From Serratia proteamaculans (GTDB lineage: Bacteria; Pseudomonadota; Gammaproteobacteria; Enterobacterales; Enterobacteriaceae): a DNA stretch of 64,000 bases. The first letter of the stretch is position 1. Each line of letters opens with the position of its first letter. The position numbers and the translations under genes are program-made. Below, piece by piece: positions 27,608 to 37,074 of this stretch. A model generated the notes under the pieces. That model ran no database searches. It was not told the origin of the DNA and saw only the letters and a list, made by a program, of their open reading frames with translations. The stretch spans positions 1,054,001 through 1,118,000 of the forward strand of contig NZ_SWDE01000001.1 in the NCBI RefSeq assembly GCF_013337185.1. Reading direction: 5' to 3'.

Positions 27608-29092
27608 TTATTCAGAGGCCAGCGCCAGGATTTTTTCCTGATTCGCTTCTTCTTTATCCAAAATTCCGGTAATACGACCGCCGTGCATCACCATCACCCG
27701 GTCGCTCATGCCCAGGATTTCCGGTAACTCCGATGACACCAAAATAATGGCGACGCCACGGTTCGCCAGCTCGCTGATCAGGCGGTAGATCTCCGCCTTC
27801 GCCCCCACGTCAATGCCGCGCGTTGGCTCATCGAGGATCAGTATTTTGGGCTGGGCCAGCAGCCAGCGGGCAATAAGTACCTTTTGCTGATTACCGCCGC
27901 TCAGGTTATTGATGATTTGGTCCATGGTCGGGGTCTTGATGTTGAGCTTTTTGATCTGCTCCATGCAGTCCTTGGCCATTTGCACGTGGCTGACGAAGCC
28001 GTTTTTGCCGATGTACTCCGACAGGTTGACGATGCTCATGTTCTCGACCACCGACAGCACCAAAAACAACCCGGATTTTTTGCGGTCTTCGGTAAGAAAT
28101 GCCAGCCCGAGTTCAATCGCCCGGGAAGGAGAATCAACCTTGGCCGCCTGGCCCTCAATGAAGATGTGGCCGCCGTCCGCCGGATGCATGCCGAACAGGC
28201 TTTCCATCACCTCGCTGCGGCCGGCACCCACCAGCCCGGCGACGCCGAGGATCTCGCCACGCTTAACGTTGAACGAGATATCGTGAAACCAGTCGGCACG
28301 CCGTAGCCCTTCGACACGCAGCACTTCCTCGCCGATATTGTTGTTGAATTTGGGGAACATCTGGGTCAGCTCACGGCCCACCATCATGGTGATCAGCGAC
28401 TGTTTGGTCAGATTTTCCGTCTTGTCGCAGGCAATAAAGGTACCGTCGCGGAAAATACTCACTTCATCGGTAATGGCAAAAATCTCGTCCATCTTGTGGC
28501 TGATATAAATAATGCCCTTACCCTGTTCGCGCAGTTCGCGAATGATGGCGAACAGGTGCACAACTTCACCTTCGGTCAACGCCGAGGTGGGTTCATCCAT
28601 GATCAGCACATCTGCGTTATAGGAAACCGCCTTGGCAATCTCCACCATTTGTTGGCTGGCAATGCTCAGTTCACCCACCAGCGTCTCAGGTTTGAGTTTA
28701 ATGTTCAGCCGCGCCAGCAGCTCGCCGGTCTGTTTGTTCAGTTGGTCATGATTCACAAAGCCCAGCTTTGCCGGCTCACGCCCCAGCCAAATGTTTTCAG
28801 CCACCGTCATATAAGGCACCAGGTTAAGTTCCTGGTGAATCATGGAAATCCCCGAATGCAGCGCCTGCAGCGTGTCGCTGAAGGTCACCGGTTGGCCTTT
28901 TATTTTAATGGTGCCTTCATCGGGGTGATAAATACCGATTAAACATTTCATCAGCGTGGACTTACCCGCGCCGTTTTCTCCCATTAATGCGTGTACGCTG
29001 CCTGGTTTGATTTTAATTGAGACTTTATCCAACGCCTTCACGCCGGGAAACTGCTTACTGATGCCTTCAGCCTCAAGAACATAAGGATACAT
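27608..29092 (-). CDS. Sugar ABC transporter ATP-binding protein (RbsA-like)
   Basis: A 494-residue cytoplasmic ATPase with two fused nucleotide-binding domains, as in RbsA. The N-terminal half has Walker A GENGAGKST, and both halves carry Walker B (LIMDEPTSALT and LILDEPTRGIDVG). The second-half signature is NLSGGNQQKVLIARWL. As in RbsA, the second Walker A is degenerate (GLVGAGRSE). It energises the permease encoded 17 bp downstream. Confidence 0.94.
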   Translation of the reverse strand: MYPYVLEAEGISKQFPGVKALDKVSIKIKPGSVHALMGENGAGKSTLMKCLIGIYHPDEGTIKIKGQPVTFSDTLQALHSGISMIHQELNLVPYMTVAENIWLGREPAKLGFVNHDQLNKQTGELLARLNIKLKPETLVGELSIASQQMVEIAKAVSYNADVLIMDEPTSALTEGEVVHLFAIIRELREQGKGIIYISHKMDEIFAITDEVSIFRDGTFIACDKTENLTKQSLITMMVGRELTQMFPKFNNNIGEEVLRVEGLRRADWFHDISFNVKRGEILGVAGLVGAGRSEVMESLFGMHPADGGHIFIEGQAAKVDSPSRAIELGLAFLTEDRKKSGLFLVLSVVENMSIVNLSEYIGKNGFVSHVQMAKDCMEQIKKLNIKTPTMDQIINNLSGGNQQKVLIARWLLAQPKILILDEPTRGIDVGAKAEIYRLISELANRGVAIILVSSELPEILGMSDRVMVMHGGRITGILDKEEANQEKILALASE

Positions 29093-29169
29093 ACCGATAA
29101 CCTCCGCCGTTCGTTAATGCATCCCTGCCGGATAAATACGGCAGGGATATTACCGCGCTGCCTTAACGC

Positions 29170-30099
29170 TTATTTTCTGTTCTTGTCGGCAAATTCCTGA
29201 TAGTTGGCCTTGGTGATCAGCTGATACGGGATCAGTACGTTACTTTCCACCTTCTCGCCTTTTACCAGTTGAATGGCGGTTTGCACCGCGCCCTCACCCT
29301 GCCCTTTGGCATCCTGGAATACGCTCACGGCCAGATCGCCCTTCTTGATGTATTCCAGTGCGTCCGGGGTCCCGTCAACGCCGGCCACCAATACGCCACT
29401 TTTCTTCGCCTGTTTCAGCGCCAGGATCGCGCCAATCGCCATTTCGTCGTTGTTGGAGGCGATAGCATCAATCTTCTGGCCGGTCAGCACCCAGTCGGTG
29501 GTGACGTCAACGGCCTCTTTACGGGCAAACTTGGCAGTTTGCTTGTCGAGGATTTTGATGTCGGGATACTTGGCCGCCACCTCCTCCACGCCGCGGGTCC
29601 GGTCACGGGTCGCCTCGCTGGACAGCTCCCCCATCAGGATCATCACATTGCCCTTGCCGTTCATCAGCTTGGCCAACTCCTCCATCTGCAATTTGCCGGC
29701 CAGTTTGGAGTCTGAACCTACGTAGGCCATACCTGCCGGCAGCTTGACTTCCGGACGGCGGTTAACGAACACCAACGGGATCTTGGCGTCTTCCGCCAGT
29801 TTGATCATCGGTTTCACACCCTGGGTATCGACCGGGTTGAGGATAATGGCGTCGACGCCCTGGCTGACAAAGTTCTCGATCTGTTGGATCTGCTGGGCGA
29901 CATCCCCTTTCGCATCTTCAAATTGGCCGCTGACGTTGCCGTCCTGCTTCATTTTGTTCTGCATTGACTGGCGCAGGATGGTGAGAAAATTGTCATCGAA
30001 ATAAGCCATGGAAACGCCGATTTTGATGTCTTTTGCCAACACGCTGGCCGGCAACATGCACATCAATACCGAGGTGACGATCAGTTTCTTCAGCTTCAT
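29170..30099 (-). CDS. Sugar ABC transporter periplasmic binding protein (first copy)
   Basis: RbsB-type receptor of 309 residues with a signal peptide (KLIVTSVLMCMLPASVLA). It is a clear paralogue of the receptor at 25583: GVSMAYFDDNFLTILRQSM, DAIILNPVDTQG, ASNNDEMAIGAILALKQA and VSVFQDAKGQGEGAVQTA. It is the first gene of the four-gene operon. Two receptors for one ATPase/permease pair suggest two ligands or two affinities. The promoter should lie in the 535-bp divergent gap to the aldolase gene. Confidence 0.92.
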   Translation of the reverse strand: MKLKKLIVTSVLMCMLPASVLAKDIKIGVSMAYFDDNFLTILRQSMQNKMKQDGNVSGQFEDAKGDVAQQIQQIENFVSQGVDAIILNPVDTQGVKPMIKLAEDAKIPLVFVNRRPEVKLPAGMAYVGSDSKLAGKLQMEELAKLMNGKGNVMILMGELSSEATRDRTRGVEEVAAKYPDIKILDKQTAKFARKEAVDVTTDWVLTGQKIDAIASNNDEMAIGAILALKQAKKSGVLVAGVDGTPDALEYIKKGDLAVSVFQDAKGQGEGAVQTAIQLVKGEKVESNVLIPYQLITKANYQEFADKNRK

Positions 30100-30634
30100 G
30101 TTCTGTACCCTTTAATCGTTAGAGTGAAGAGGCCTGTTGATTTGACAGCTAATGAAAAATATTTTTTACATTCAAACAACAATCCGGTCGGTGCTATCCC
30201 TTTGATACGGCAGATTTATCGCTTTTTCCCCGTATTCAGTTGGTGTGTAAAACTTTGACCAATGTCTCAAATAACATTAAAAACAACACTTTAAAATAAA
30301 CAATCTATCTGGGCATTGAAGCCTCAATGTCGTTATCAAATGTTTATTTCAAAATTGAGATTATTGAAACTTTTTAACTCAAACAAGCGAAACATGCGTT
30401 TTGGAATGGCCAAGTAACAAAAACATGACACGGATCTAACAAATGGCGCAAAAGCCACCATCGCGTTCGTGACATAAGTGCGTTTGGCAAACAAAAGGCT
30501 CCCGTAACGATGAAAAACGATGCTGTACATTCTTGGTAAATGTGCGAGCGAGCACGCAGTTTGCGGATCCGCTGTTTCATCCACGGCGTTACTCGACAAT
30601 ACTGAATGGACGTGTATTTTCAGGAGGATCAGAC
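30100..30634. other. Divergent regulatory region between ABC operon and aldolase
   Basis: A 535-bp AT-rich stretch without a convincing gene. It must hold divergent promoters for the sugar transporter and for the aldolase. Short frames here lack ribosome sites. I saw no clear CRP site or long palindrome; an AGGAGG at 30622-30627 serves the aldolase. Confidence 0.5.
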
Positions 30635-31477
30635 ATGCAGCTCAGCAGTAAGGTACGGATGAACCGGCTGTTTAATAACGGCAAATGCCTCGACGTGGCG
30701 ATTGATCACGGTATCGCCAATGAACCGGATTTTTTAATTGGCCTGGAGGATATCGAACGAGTCATTAACAGCCTGATCGTTGCCAGCCCCGATGCCATTC
30801 AGGTCAATTATGGCCAGGCGGATTTATTGCAACGCGCAACCCAGCGCGATAAACCGGCACTGGTGATGCGCACCGACGTCGGCAATGCTTATAACGCCGC
30901 ACGCCACCGTGAAATGTGGGCGGTGCTGCATAATCCGGAAGCGCCGATCCTCGCCGCACTGCAGATGGATGCGGCGGCAGTGGTGGTTAACCTGTACCTG
31001 ATCCCCGATGAGCCGGGCATTTTCCGCCAGTGTGTCGAGAATATCGGCCGCCTGCGTCATGCCTGCGATCGCTACGCCATGCCGCTGATGATCGAGCCGC
31101 TAGTGATGGCCCCAGCCGGCCAGGGCGCTGCCTATGGTTCGCTCGGTGACGTAGAAAAAATGGTGCCGTTGGTCCGGTTAGCCCGTGAACTGGGCGCCGA
31201 TATCATCAAGGCCGACCCGACCGAACGAGTGGAAGACTTTCACCGCATTGTGGAGGCGGCGCGTTGCCCAACGCTGGTGCGCGGCGGCGGTAAAGGCGAA
31301 CTGGGTGCGGTACTGGAAAAATCCGCCGCACTGATGGCCCAGGGGGCATCCGGTATGGTGTATGGCCGCAATGTCTATCAACACAGCAACCCATCGAAAG
31401 TGGTCAGCGCGTTAATGGCCATCATTCATCAGGGTGCCAGCGGTCAGCAGGGGCTGGAAATCTACCATCAACCCTGA
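30635..31477 (+). CDS. Class I aldolase, DhnA/LsrF-like (DeoC/FbaB family)
   Basis: A 280-residue TIM-barrel aldolase. The probable Schiff-base lysine is in LGADIIKADPTE. Other family patterns are CLDVAIDHGIANEP near the N-terminus and RGGGKGELGAVLEKSAALMAQGASG for phosphate binding. AGGAGG lies seven bases before the ATG at 30635, so the longer frame from 30533 is rejected. Its divergence from the sugar ABC operon suggests that it cleaves the phosphorylated imported sugar, but no kinase gene is present nearby. Confidence 0.85.
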   Translation: MQLSSKVRMNRLFNNGKCLDVAIDHGIANEPDFLIGLEDIERVINSLIVASPDAIQVNYGQADLLQRATQRDKPALVMRTDVGNAYNAARHREMWAVLHNPEAPILAALQMDAAAVVVNLYLIPDEPGIFRQCVENIGRLRHACDRYAMPLMIEPLVMAPAGQGAAYGSLGDVEKMVPLVRLARELGADIIKADPTERVEDFHRIVEAARCPTLVRGGGKGELGAVLEKSAALMAQGASGMVYGRNVYQHSNPSKVVSALMAIIHQGASGQQGLEIYHQP

Positions 31478-31599
31478 CAGCCGCTTTTGTAATTAAAATA
31501 ATCCCTCACCCGGCGGCAGCATGTTATAACCTGCTGCCGGTCGCTACCCCGCGTTCCATTCCCCGCTATTATCCTGACAGGCCCATTCGGAGAACCGCC

Positions 31600-33201
31600 A
31601 TGCCAAAACAACGGATACCGCTGAAGCTCAGCACCACGCTCACGCTGATGGTGTCTGCCATCATCGCTTCGGTGCTATTGGTGGTATATGCGCTGTTTTT
31701 CGTGCAGATGAATCACCAGGGACAAGATCAGCAACGCCAAAAAGCGATGGCCATTGCCGAAACGCTGGCGCTCTCCGGGAATGTCATTGATGGCCTGCAG
31801 CGTGAAGATCACAGTGGCGCAGTCCAGCGCTTTGCCGAGCAGGTACGCCAAAAAAATGAATTACTGTTTGTGGTGGTGGTGGACATGAAAGGCATCCGCT
31901 ACTCACACCCCAAACCCTGGTTGATCGGCCAACATTTTATCGGGGACGATTTGGAACCCGCGCTACGCGGTGAAACCAACAGCGCCATTAATCGAGGCGC
32001 GTTAGCCCCTTCACTGCGGGTATTTGCCCCGGTTTACGACAGCGAACGGCGGCAAATTGGCGTGGTGGCACTGGGTATTGCGCTCGACACCGTTCAACGG
32101 GTGGTGGGCGAAAGCCGCTGGATCATCTACTGGACGCTGGCCTTCGCCGCACTGGTCGGCACGCTCGGCATCTTCTTTTTGGTGAAAGCCCTGAAGCGCA
32201 TCATGCTCGGTTTTGAACCTTACGAAATATCCAATCTGTTTGAGCAGCGCAACGCCATGCTGCAATCGATTAAAGAAGGCGTGATTGCGGTCGATAACCA
32301 GTCACGCATCACCATTGTTAACGATGAGGCCAAACGTCTGTTGCGCCAAAATGGGCCTTTCGAAAACCTGCTGTTGGAGTCCGCCAGCAAACACTGGCCG
32401 ACACAGCTGCATCTGGCAGAAGTGCTGGAAAGCGGTCAACCGCTACGTGACCAGCAGATCAGCTTTAACGGCAGCGAACTGCTGACCAATACCGTGCCGG
32501 TGATCGTCAAGGGCCAGGTGATTGGTGCCATCGCCACCTTCCGCGATAAAACCGAAATCAGCCAGTTGGTACAGCGCCTGAGCGGCATGGCGCACTATGC
32601 CGACGCGCTGCGCGTCCAGTCACATGAGTTTATGAACAAGCTGCATGTGATCCTCGGCATGCTGCACATGAAGGCCTACCAGCAGTTGGAAAACTACATC
32701 ATCAACACCGCCAGCACCTATCAGGAAGAGATCGGCGCGCTGTTGCGGAAAATCCAGTCGCCGGAAGTTGCTGGCTTTTTTATTGGCAAGATCAGCCGCG
32801 CCCATGAAGCCGGTATCGAGCTGATCATTGATGAATCCAGCCTGCTGCCAGAGACCGACGACGCAGAAACCACTCACGTGCTGATCAGCGTGCTGGGTAA
32901 CCTGATTGACAACGCCATTGACGCTATCGATGGCGTCGAAGGGCACGAGATCAACCTGAGCTTTCATCACAATGAGAATCACTTACACTGTATAGTCAGC
33001 GATGACGGTCCCGGTATCGATCCGGCTCTCGGCGCACGTATCTTTGAACAGGGTGTTTCAACCAAAGGGCCGGGGCGCGGTATCGGGCTGGCGTTGATCC
33101 GCAGCAGTCTGGAAAAACTGGGCGGCAGCATTGATTTCGAATCTGAACCGGGTGAGCTGACCCAATTCTTTGTACATATTCCCTATCAGGCCAAGGGCTG
33201 A
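31600..33201 (+). CDS. dcuS: DcuS, C4-dicarboxylate sensor histidine kinase
   Basis: Membrane sensor kinase of 533 residues, close to E. coli DcuS. It begins LKLSTTLTLMVSAI (TM1) and continues with a periplasmic PAS domain (RYSHPKPWLIGQHFIGDD, AINRG..RVFAPVYD), TM2 near 175-195, a cytoplasmic PAS domain, and the kinase with phospho-acceptor His in SHEFMNKLHVILG. The ATPase boxes are NLIDNAIDAI, DDGPGI and GRGIGLAL. It senses fumarate, malate and related acids and signals to DcuR, encoded 3 bp downstream. The E. coli neighbour dcuB is not here. Confidence 0.94.
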   Translation: MPKQRIPLKLSTTLTLMVSAIIASVLLVVYALFFVQMNHQGQDQQRQKAMAIAETLALSGNVIDGLQREDHSGAVQRFAEQVRQKNELLFVVVVDMKGIRYSHPKPWLIGQHFIGDDLEPALRGETNSAINRGALAPSLRVFAPVYDSERRQIGVVALGIALDTVQRVVGESRWIIYWTLAFAALVGTLGIFFLVKALKRIMLGFEPYEISNLFEQRNAMLQSIKEGVIAVDNQSRITIVNDEAKRLLRQNGPFENLLLESASKHWPTQLHLAEVLESGQPLRDQQISFNGSELLTNTVPVIVKGQVIGAIATFRDKTEISQLVQRLSGMAHYADALRVQSHEFMNKLHVILGMLHMKAYQQLENYIINTASTYQEEIGALLRKIQSPEVAGFFIGKISRAHEAGIELIIDESSLLPETDDAETTHVLISVLGNLIDNAIDAIDGVEGHEINLSFHHNENHLHCIVSDDGPGIDPALGARIFEQGVSTKGPGRGIGLALIRSSLEKLGGSIDFESEPGELTQFFVHIPYQAKG

Positions 33202-33204
33202 ACC

Positions 33205-33918
33205 ATGATTAACGTATTGATTATCGACGACGACCCGATGGTGGCGGAGTTAAACAAATACTACCTGAGCCAGGTGAGCGGTTTTCACTGCCTGGCTACG
33301 GTCGCCACCCTGGCACAGGCACGCGCACTGCTGGCCGACGCCGAAGTCAGTATCGATCTGGTACTGCTGGATATCTATATGCAGCAGGAAAACGGGCTGG
33401 ACTTGCTGCCCGGCCTGCGCGAATTAGGTGAAAAAACCGACGTCATCATCATCTCTTCCGCCAGCGACGTGGATACGGTGCAACGCGCCCTGCACTACGG
33501 CGTGGTGGATTACCTGATCAAACCTTTCCAGTTTGGGCGTTTCAAAGAGGCGTTGAATAACTATCAGCAACAGTCGCAAATTCTGGCGCAGCGCGAATTC
33601 TCGCAGGGAGATGTGGACAGCCTGTTACGCCGCCAGCCAAGCAGCACCGAAGGGAAAAAGCTGCCGAAGGGGCTGACCAGCATCACGCTAAGTACGGTGT
33701 GCGAATGGATTGAACAACAGCACGATGGGGAGTTTTCGACCGATAACCTGGCTAATGCCATCGGGATTTCCCGCGTTTCTTGCCGAAAATATCTGATCTA
33801 TTTGGCGGAAAGCGGCATTCTCGGCACCCGTATTCTGTATGGCACCACCGGCAGGCCGGTCTATCTTTATCAGCTAAAGCCGGATGCCATCGCCATGCTG
33901 AAAGAGTACTGCCGTTAG
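33205..33918 (+). CDS. dcuR: DcuR, response regulator for C4-dicarboxylates
   Basis: A 237-residue CitB-family response regulator paired with DcuS. The receiver domain shows acidic residues IIDDDPMVAELN, the phospho-acceptor Asp in LVLLDIYMQ, and the conserved Lys in DYLIKPFQ. The C-terminal HTH (STDNLANAIGISRVSCRKYL) matches E. coli DcuR closely. In E. coli it activates dcuB, fumB, dctA and frdABCD; here those genes must be elsewhere. Confidence 0.94.
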   Translation: MINVLIIDDDPMVAELNKYYLSQVSGFHCLATVATLAQARALLADAEVSIDLVLLDIYMQQENGLDLLPGLRELGEKTDVIIISSASDVDTVQRALHYGVVDYLIKPFQFGRFKEALNNYQQQSQILAQREFSQGDVDSLLRRQPSSTEGKKLPKGLTSITLSTVCEWIEQQHDGEFSTDNLANAIGISRVSCRKYLIYLAESGILGTRILYGTTGRPVYLYQLKPDAIAMLKEYCR

Positions 33919-33920
33919 CC

Positions 33921-33948
33921 GATGCCCCCGGAGTGAACCGGGGGCATC
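33921..33948. terminator. Strong GC hairpin between dcuR and the SnoaL-like gene
   Basis: GATGCCCCCGG and CCGGGGGCATC form a perfect 11-bp stem with a 6-base loop between two converging genes. It lacks a clear T-run on either side, so termination efficiency is uncertain. Confidence 0.5.
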
Positions 33949-33957
33949 TACGGATTG

Positions 33958-34506
33958 TTATTGCGTTTTACGGATCAGACCAAAATCACGCAGCGCCACA
34001 TACGGGTTCCAATATTCGCGGGCGCTGGCAATCTGCCCATCGTTGATGGTCACGATGGCAATAAACTGCTGATTATAATCGCCGCCGCTTTGTTTGATCT
34101 TACCGCTGCTGGTGTATTCAAACACAAACACGCCAGGTTCCGCCGTCACCACTTTTCTCCAGCCCTTCCAGTCGGCATATTTCAGATCGCCGAGGTATTC
34201 GCTCATGCCGGTAAAGTAACGGGTCATATTTTCACGCCCCTTGGAGGCCGTGGCGAAGAAGCTGAAATCTTCTACCGGCGCATAAGGCAGTTCAAACACC
34301 CCCTGCGGCGTAAAGTATTTCGCCACATTGTCCGGTTTTTCCGACCAGCCATTCAGGCTACGCCAGTAAAACTCGGCGACATCATTAACGTCATAGCCTG
34401 GCTGCAAATAATACAGCCCCTGTTTTTCGATAATATGGTCGTTGGCCTGCACGGACGCAGCCGTACCCATCAGCCCCAGCAGGGCCGCTGTAAAAAGTTT
34501 TTTCAT
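33958..34506 (-). CDS. Exported SnoaL/NTF2-like protein
   Basis: A 182-residue protein with a signal peptide (MKKLFTAALLGLMGTAASVQA) and a SnoaL/NTF2-like fold, seen in DVAEFYWRSLNGW...VAKYFTPQGVFELPY and the C-terminal QFIAIVTINDGQIASAREYWNP. Such folds bind or transform small hydrophobic molecules. It lies 19 bp after the alcohol dehydrogenase gene on the same strand, so it is probably in the same transcript. Confidence 0.8.
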   Translation of the reverse strand: MKKLFTAALLGLMGTAASVQANDHIIEKQGLYYLQPGYDVNDVAEFYWRSLNGWSEKPDNVAKYFTPQGVFELPYAPVEDFSFFATASKGRENMTRYFTGMSEYLGDLKYADWKGWRKVVTAEPGVFVFEYTSSGKIKQSGGDYNQQFIAIVTINDGQIASAREYWNPYVALRDFGLIRKTQ

Positions 34507-34525
34507 GTTATTTACCTTATAAGGA

Positions 34526-35623
34526 TTACATACGGATAACGGCTTTAATGGTTTCGCCGGATTGTGAATCCGCCATCGCCTGGTTGATGTCTTTCATCGC
34601 ATAAAAACGGATCAGGCGATCGATCGGGAACCGCCCCTGTTGGAACAGCTGTGCCAACATCGGGATAAACACCGCCGGTGCCGCATCGCCCATAATGGAG
34701 CCCTGCACTGCCCGTCCACGTATCAGGTGCATGATGTCGAGCGGCAAGGATTCGCCCTGCGGCACCACGCCGGTCAGTACGCATTTGCCATTTTCCGCCA
34801 GCACTCGCACCGCATCAGCCATGACACCGGCATGCCCGGCGGCCTCAACGCTATAATCCGCACCGCGACCGCCGGTCAGTTGCTGGATCACTTCAGCGAC
34901 GTCTGCCGTTTTTGAGTTGATCACCACAGTGGCACCCAGTTCTTTGGCCAACGCCAGACGGTTCTCCTTGATGTCCACGGCGACAATTTGACCACAGCCC
35001 ACTACCCGCGCCGCCATCACCGCCGCCAGCCCCACCGCACCGAGGCCAAACACCACCAGCGTGGAACCCGTTGGTGCCTGCAGAGTATTAATCACGGCCC
35101 CCGCACCGGTCATTAGCCCGCAAGCCAACGGCCCGAGGAACTCCAGCGGGATGGTCTTATCGATCGGCACTATACTGCTGGCATTGACCACCGCGTATTG
35201 CGCGAAAGAGGATTGGCCGAAGAAGTGACTGTGCACGTCGCCCCCGGCGTCATGCAGACTGACCGAACCATCACTGCGCTGGGCCAGCCAGTTCAGTGGC
35301 ACATGTTGACGACAATAGGTCGGCATGCCGATGCTGCACTTGTCACAGGTGCCGCAAGAGGCCAGTGACAGCACCACATGATCGCCAGGCGCCACCTTAC
35401 TGACCCCGGCGCCTACCCGCACCACCACCCCGGCCCCTTCGTGACCAAGGACCACCGGTGCCGGCATCGGGATAATGCCTTTATGGGCCGCAATATCGGT
35501 ATGACACAGGCCGGTCGCCACCAGTTTTACCAACACTTCATCGGCACGGGGTTCGCCAAGTTGCAACTGCTTGAGGGAGAATCCCTCCGTCGCCTTATCA
35601 CTAACTGCTGCTGTAATTTCCAT
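34526..35623 (-). CDS. Zinc-dependent NAD alcohol dehydrogenase (aryl-alcohol type)
   Basis: Medium-chain dehydrogenase of 365 residues. Catalytic zinc residues are in GLCHTDIAAHKG and GHEGAGVVV. The structural zinc cysteines are in CGTCDKCSIGMPTYC, and the NAD-binding Rossmann motif is GLGAVGLAA. The ATG at 35623 has GGAGA upstream; the longer frame to 35692 is rejected. It is divergent from a LysR regulator that probably controls it in response to its alcohol or aldehyde substrate. The substrate is unknown. Confidence 0.9.
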   Translation of the reverse strand: MEITAAVSDKATEGFSLKQLQLGEPRADEVLVKLVATGLCHTDIAAHKGIIPMPAPVVLGHEGAGVVVRVGAGVSKVAPGDHVVLSLASCGTCDKCSIGMPTYCRQHVPLNWLAQRSDGSVSLHDAGGDVHSHFFGQSSFAQYAVVNASSIVPIDKTIPLEFLGPLACGLMTGAGAVINTLQAPTGSTLVVFGLGAVGLAAVMAARVVGCGQIVAVDIKENRLALAKELGATVVINSKTADVAEVIQQLTGGRGADYSVEAAGHAGVMADAVRVLAENGKCVLTGVVPQGESLPLDIMHLIRGRAVQGSIMGDAAPAVFIPMLAQLFQQGRFPIDRLIRFYAMKDINQAMADSQSGETIKAVIRM

Positions 35624-35740
35624 CGTCTCTCCCACTGAGCCTGATACCGTTGCTTCGATGTGGGGCAGTATAAGATGCACTATTAGGCGCAAAAAGATGC
35701 CATACTCTGATTCACTGTTCTCTAATTAAGGACAATAAGA

Positions 35741-36673
35741 ATGCAGAAAGGCATATTGAAAGACCTGAACGACCTCTATTATTTTGCCCAGGTGGCCCAG
35801 TACGGCGGGTTCTCCGCCGCCAGCCGGGCGCTGGATATACCAAAATCCAAACTGAGCGCCCGCGTGTTGGCGCTGGAGAATCGTCTTGGCGTGCTGCTGT
35901 TCCAGCGCACAACCCGGCGGGTCAAGCTGACGGAGACCGGTTCGCTGCTGTTGCGCCATGCGCAGATAGCGATCAACGAGGCCGAGATCGCCCAGGAGCT
36001 GATTGATCAAAGCCGGGCAGAGCCTTCCGGGCTAGTGCGCGTCAGTTGCCCAAAACTGGCGGCCGATGTGTTGCTTTCCCCCTGCCTGCCCGCCTTTATG
36101 GCGGAGAACCCCGGCATTCAGGTACAGCTGTTGGCGAACGACAACCGCTTTGATCCAGTGACCGACAAAATTGATGTGGCGCTGCGTCTGCGCCAGCGCA
36201 AAGATATGAGTGAAGGCATGATTGCCCGTGAGCTGGGCCAAAGCGTGCGTATCCTGGTCGCTTCGCCGCAATATCTGGCGCAGCACCCGCCCTTGACCGA
36301 TCCGCAGCAGTTGAGCACTCACGATCTGCTCACCTTGGTCGACGTGGGCGAACAACAAACCTGGGATCTGGAAGGCCCAGAAGGGGAAAAAAGAGCGGTG
36401 CGCGTGCGCCCGCGGCTGATGTGCAGCGAATGGGGTATCGTCCGCAGTGCGCTTTATCAGCACCTGGGTATCGCGCTGCTACCGGATATCACCTGCCATC
36501 AGGCGCTGCTACAGGGCGAATTGGTGCGCGTGTTACCGCAATGGGCCTGCGCCCCGCTAATTATGCACGCCGTGTTTCCGACCCGGCGTGGCATGCTGCC
36601 TTCGGTACGCGCACTGGTGGATTTCCTGGCAATACAGGTACCGCCGCTGCTGCTGAAAGGCGCGGTAAAATAG
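35741..36673 (+). CDS. LysR-family transcriptional regulator
   Basis: A 310-residue LysR regulator. The N-terminal HTH is DLYYFAQVAQYGGFSAASRALDIPKSKLSARVLALE, and the C-terminal domain is an effector-binding fold of the kind in the aromatic/quinone-responsive DsdC/AaeR-like group. It is divergent from the alcohol dehydrogenase; the 117-bp gap between them (35624-35740) should contain its binding sites. Target assignment is by position only. Confidence 0.9.
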   Translation: MQKGILKDLNDLYYFAQVAQYGGFSAASRALDIPKSKLSARVLALENRLGVLLFQRTTRRVKLTETGSLLLRHAQIAINEAEIAQELIDQSRAEPSGLVRVSCPKLAADVLLSPCLPAFMAENPGIQVQLLANDNRFDPVTDKIDVALRLRQRKDMSEGMIARELGQSVRILVASPQYLAQHPPLTDPQQLSTHDLLTLVDVGEQQTWDLEGPEGEKRAVRVRPRLMCSEWGIVRSALYQHLGIALLPDITCHQALLQGELVRVLPQWACAPLIMHAVFPTRRGMLPSVRALVDFLAIQVPPLLLKGAVK

Positions 36674-36717
36674 CGTCGAACAGCGGGGTTCCCTGCCTGT
36701 AATACAGATGGAGAGCG

Positions 36718-37074
36718 TCAGCGATGGCGCTTCTTATAGACAGGAATATCCATTGCCCCACCCGATGGAAAACAGGGTTTGCCGTGTTGTTGCTTATGTT
36801 TACCACAGCGATAATGGCCATTCAGGCTATTATGCTGCCGTCGGTTTGCCAGTTCGGCAGCCGCATGCTGTTGTTCCTGCTTAAGCGCTTCCTCATTAGC
36901 CTGCGCAAGGGCCTCTGCGCTCCAGATCTTATGTTTCAGCACGCTGCGCTTCTGCTGATAACTTTCTGAGACTTTATTATCCAGCGGCGGTTCGGCGTGG
37001 TACTGCAAATCAACCGACGCCAATGCAGAGAAGCAATAGCACTGCGCCACGCAGGCAAGAAAGATACGTTTCAT
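36718..37074 (-). CDS. Small exported protein of unknown function
   Basis: A 118-residue protein with a signal peptide (MKRIFLACVAQCYCFSALA). The mature part is hydrophilic and rich in Gln, His and Lys, with one probable helical stretch (SAEALAQANEEALKQEQQHAAAELANRR). A short C-terminal segment has two cysteines (YRCGKH and KPCFPSG) and several histidines, a possible metal site or disulfide. No family recognised. Confidence 0.6.
   Translation of the reverse strand: MKRIFLACVAQCYCFSALASVDLQYHAEPPLDNKVSESYQQKRSVLKHKIWSAEALAQANEEALKQEQQHAAAELANRRQHNSLNGHYRCGKHKQQHGKPCFPSGGAMDIPVYKKRHR

Noticed and set aside
31515-31538. GGCAGCA/TGCTGCC hairpin after the aldolase gene
   Set aside because: Seven-base stem without T-run; not strong enough to call a terminator.
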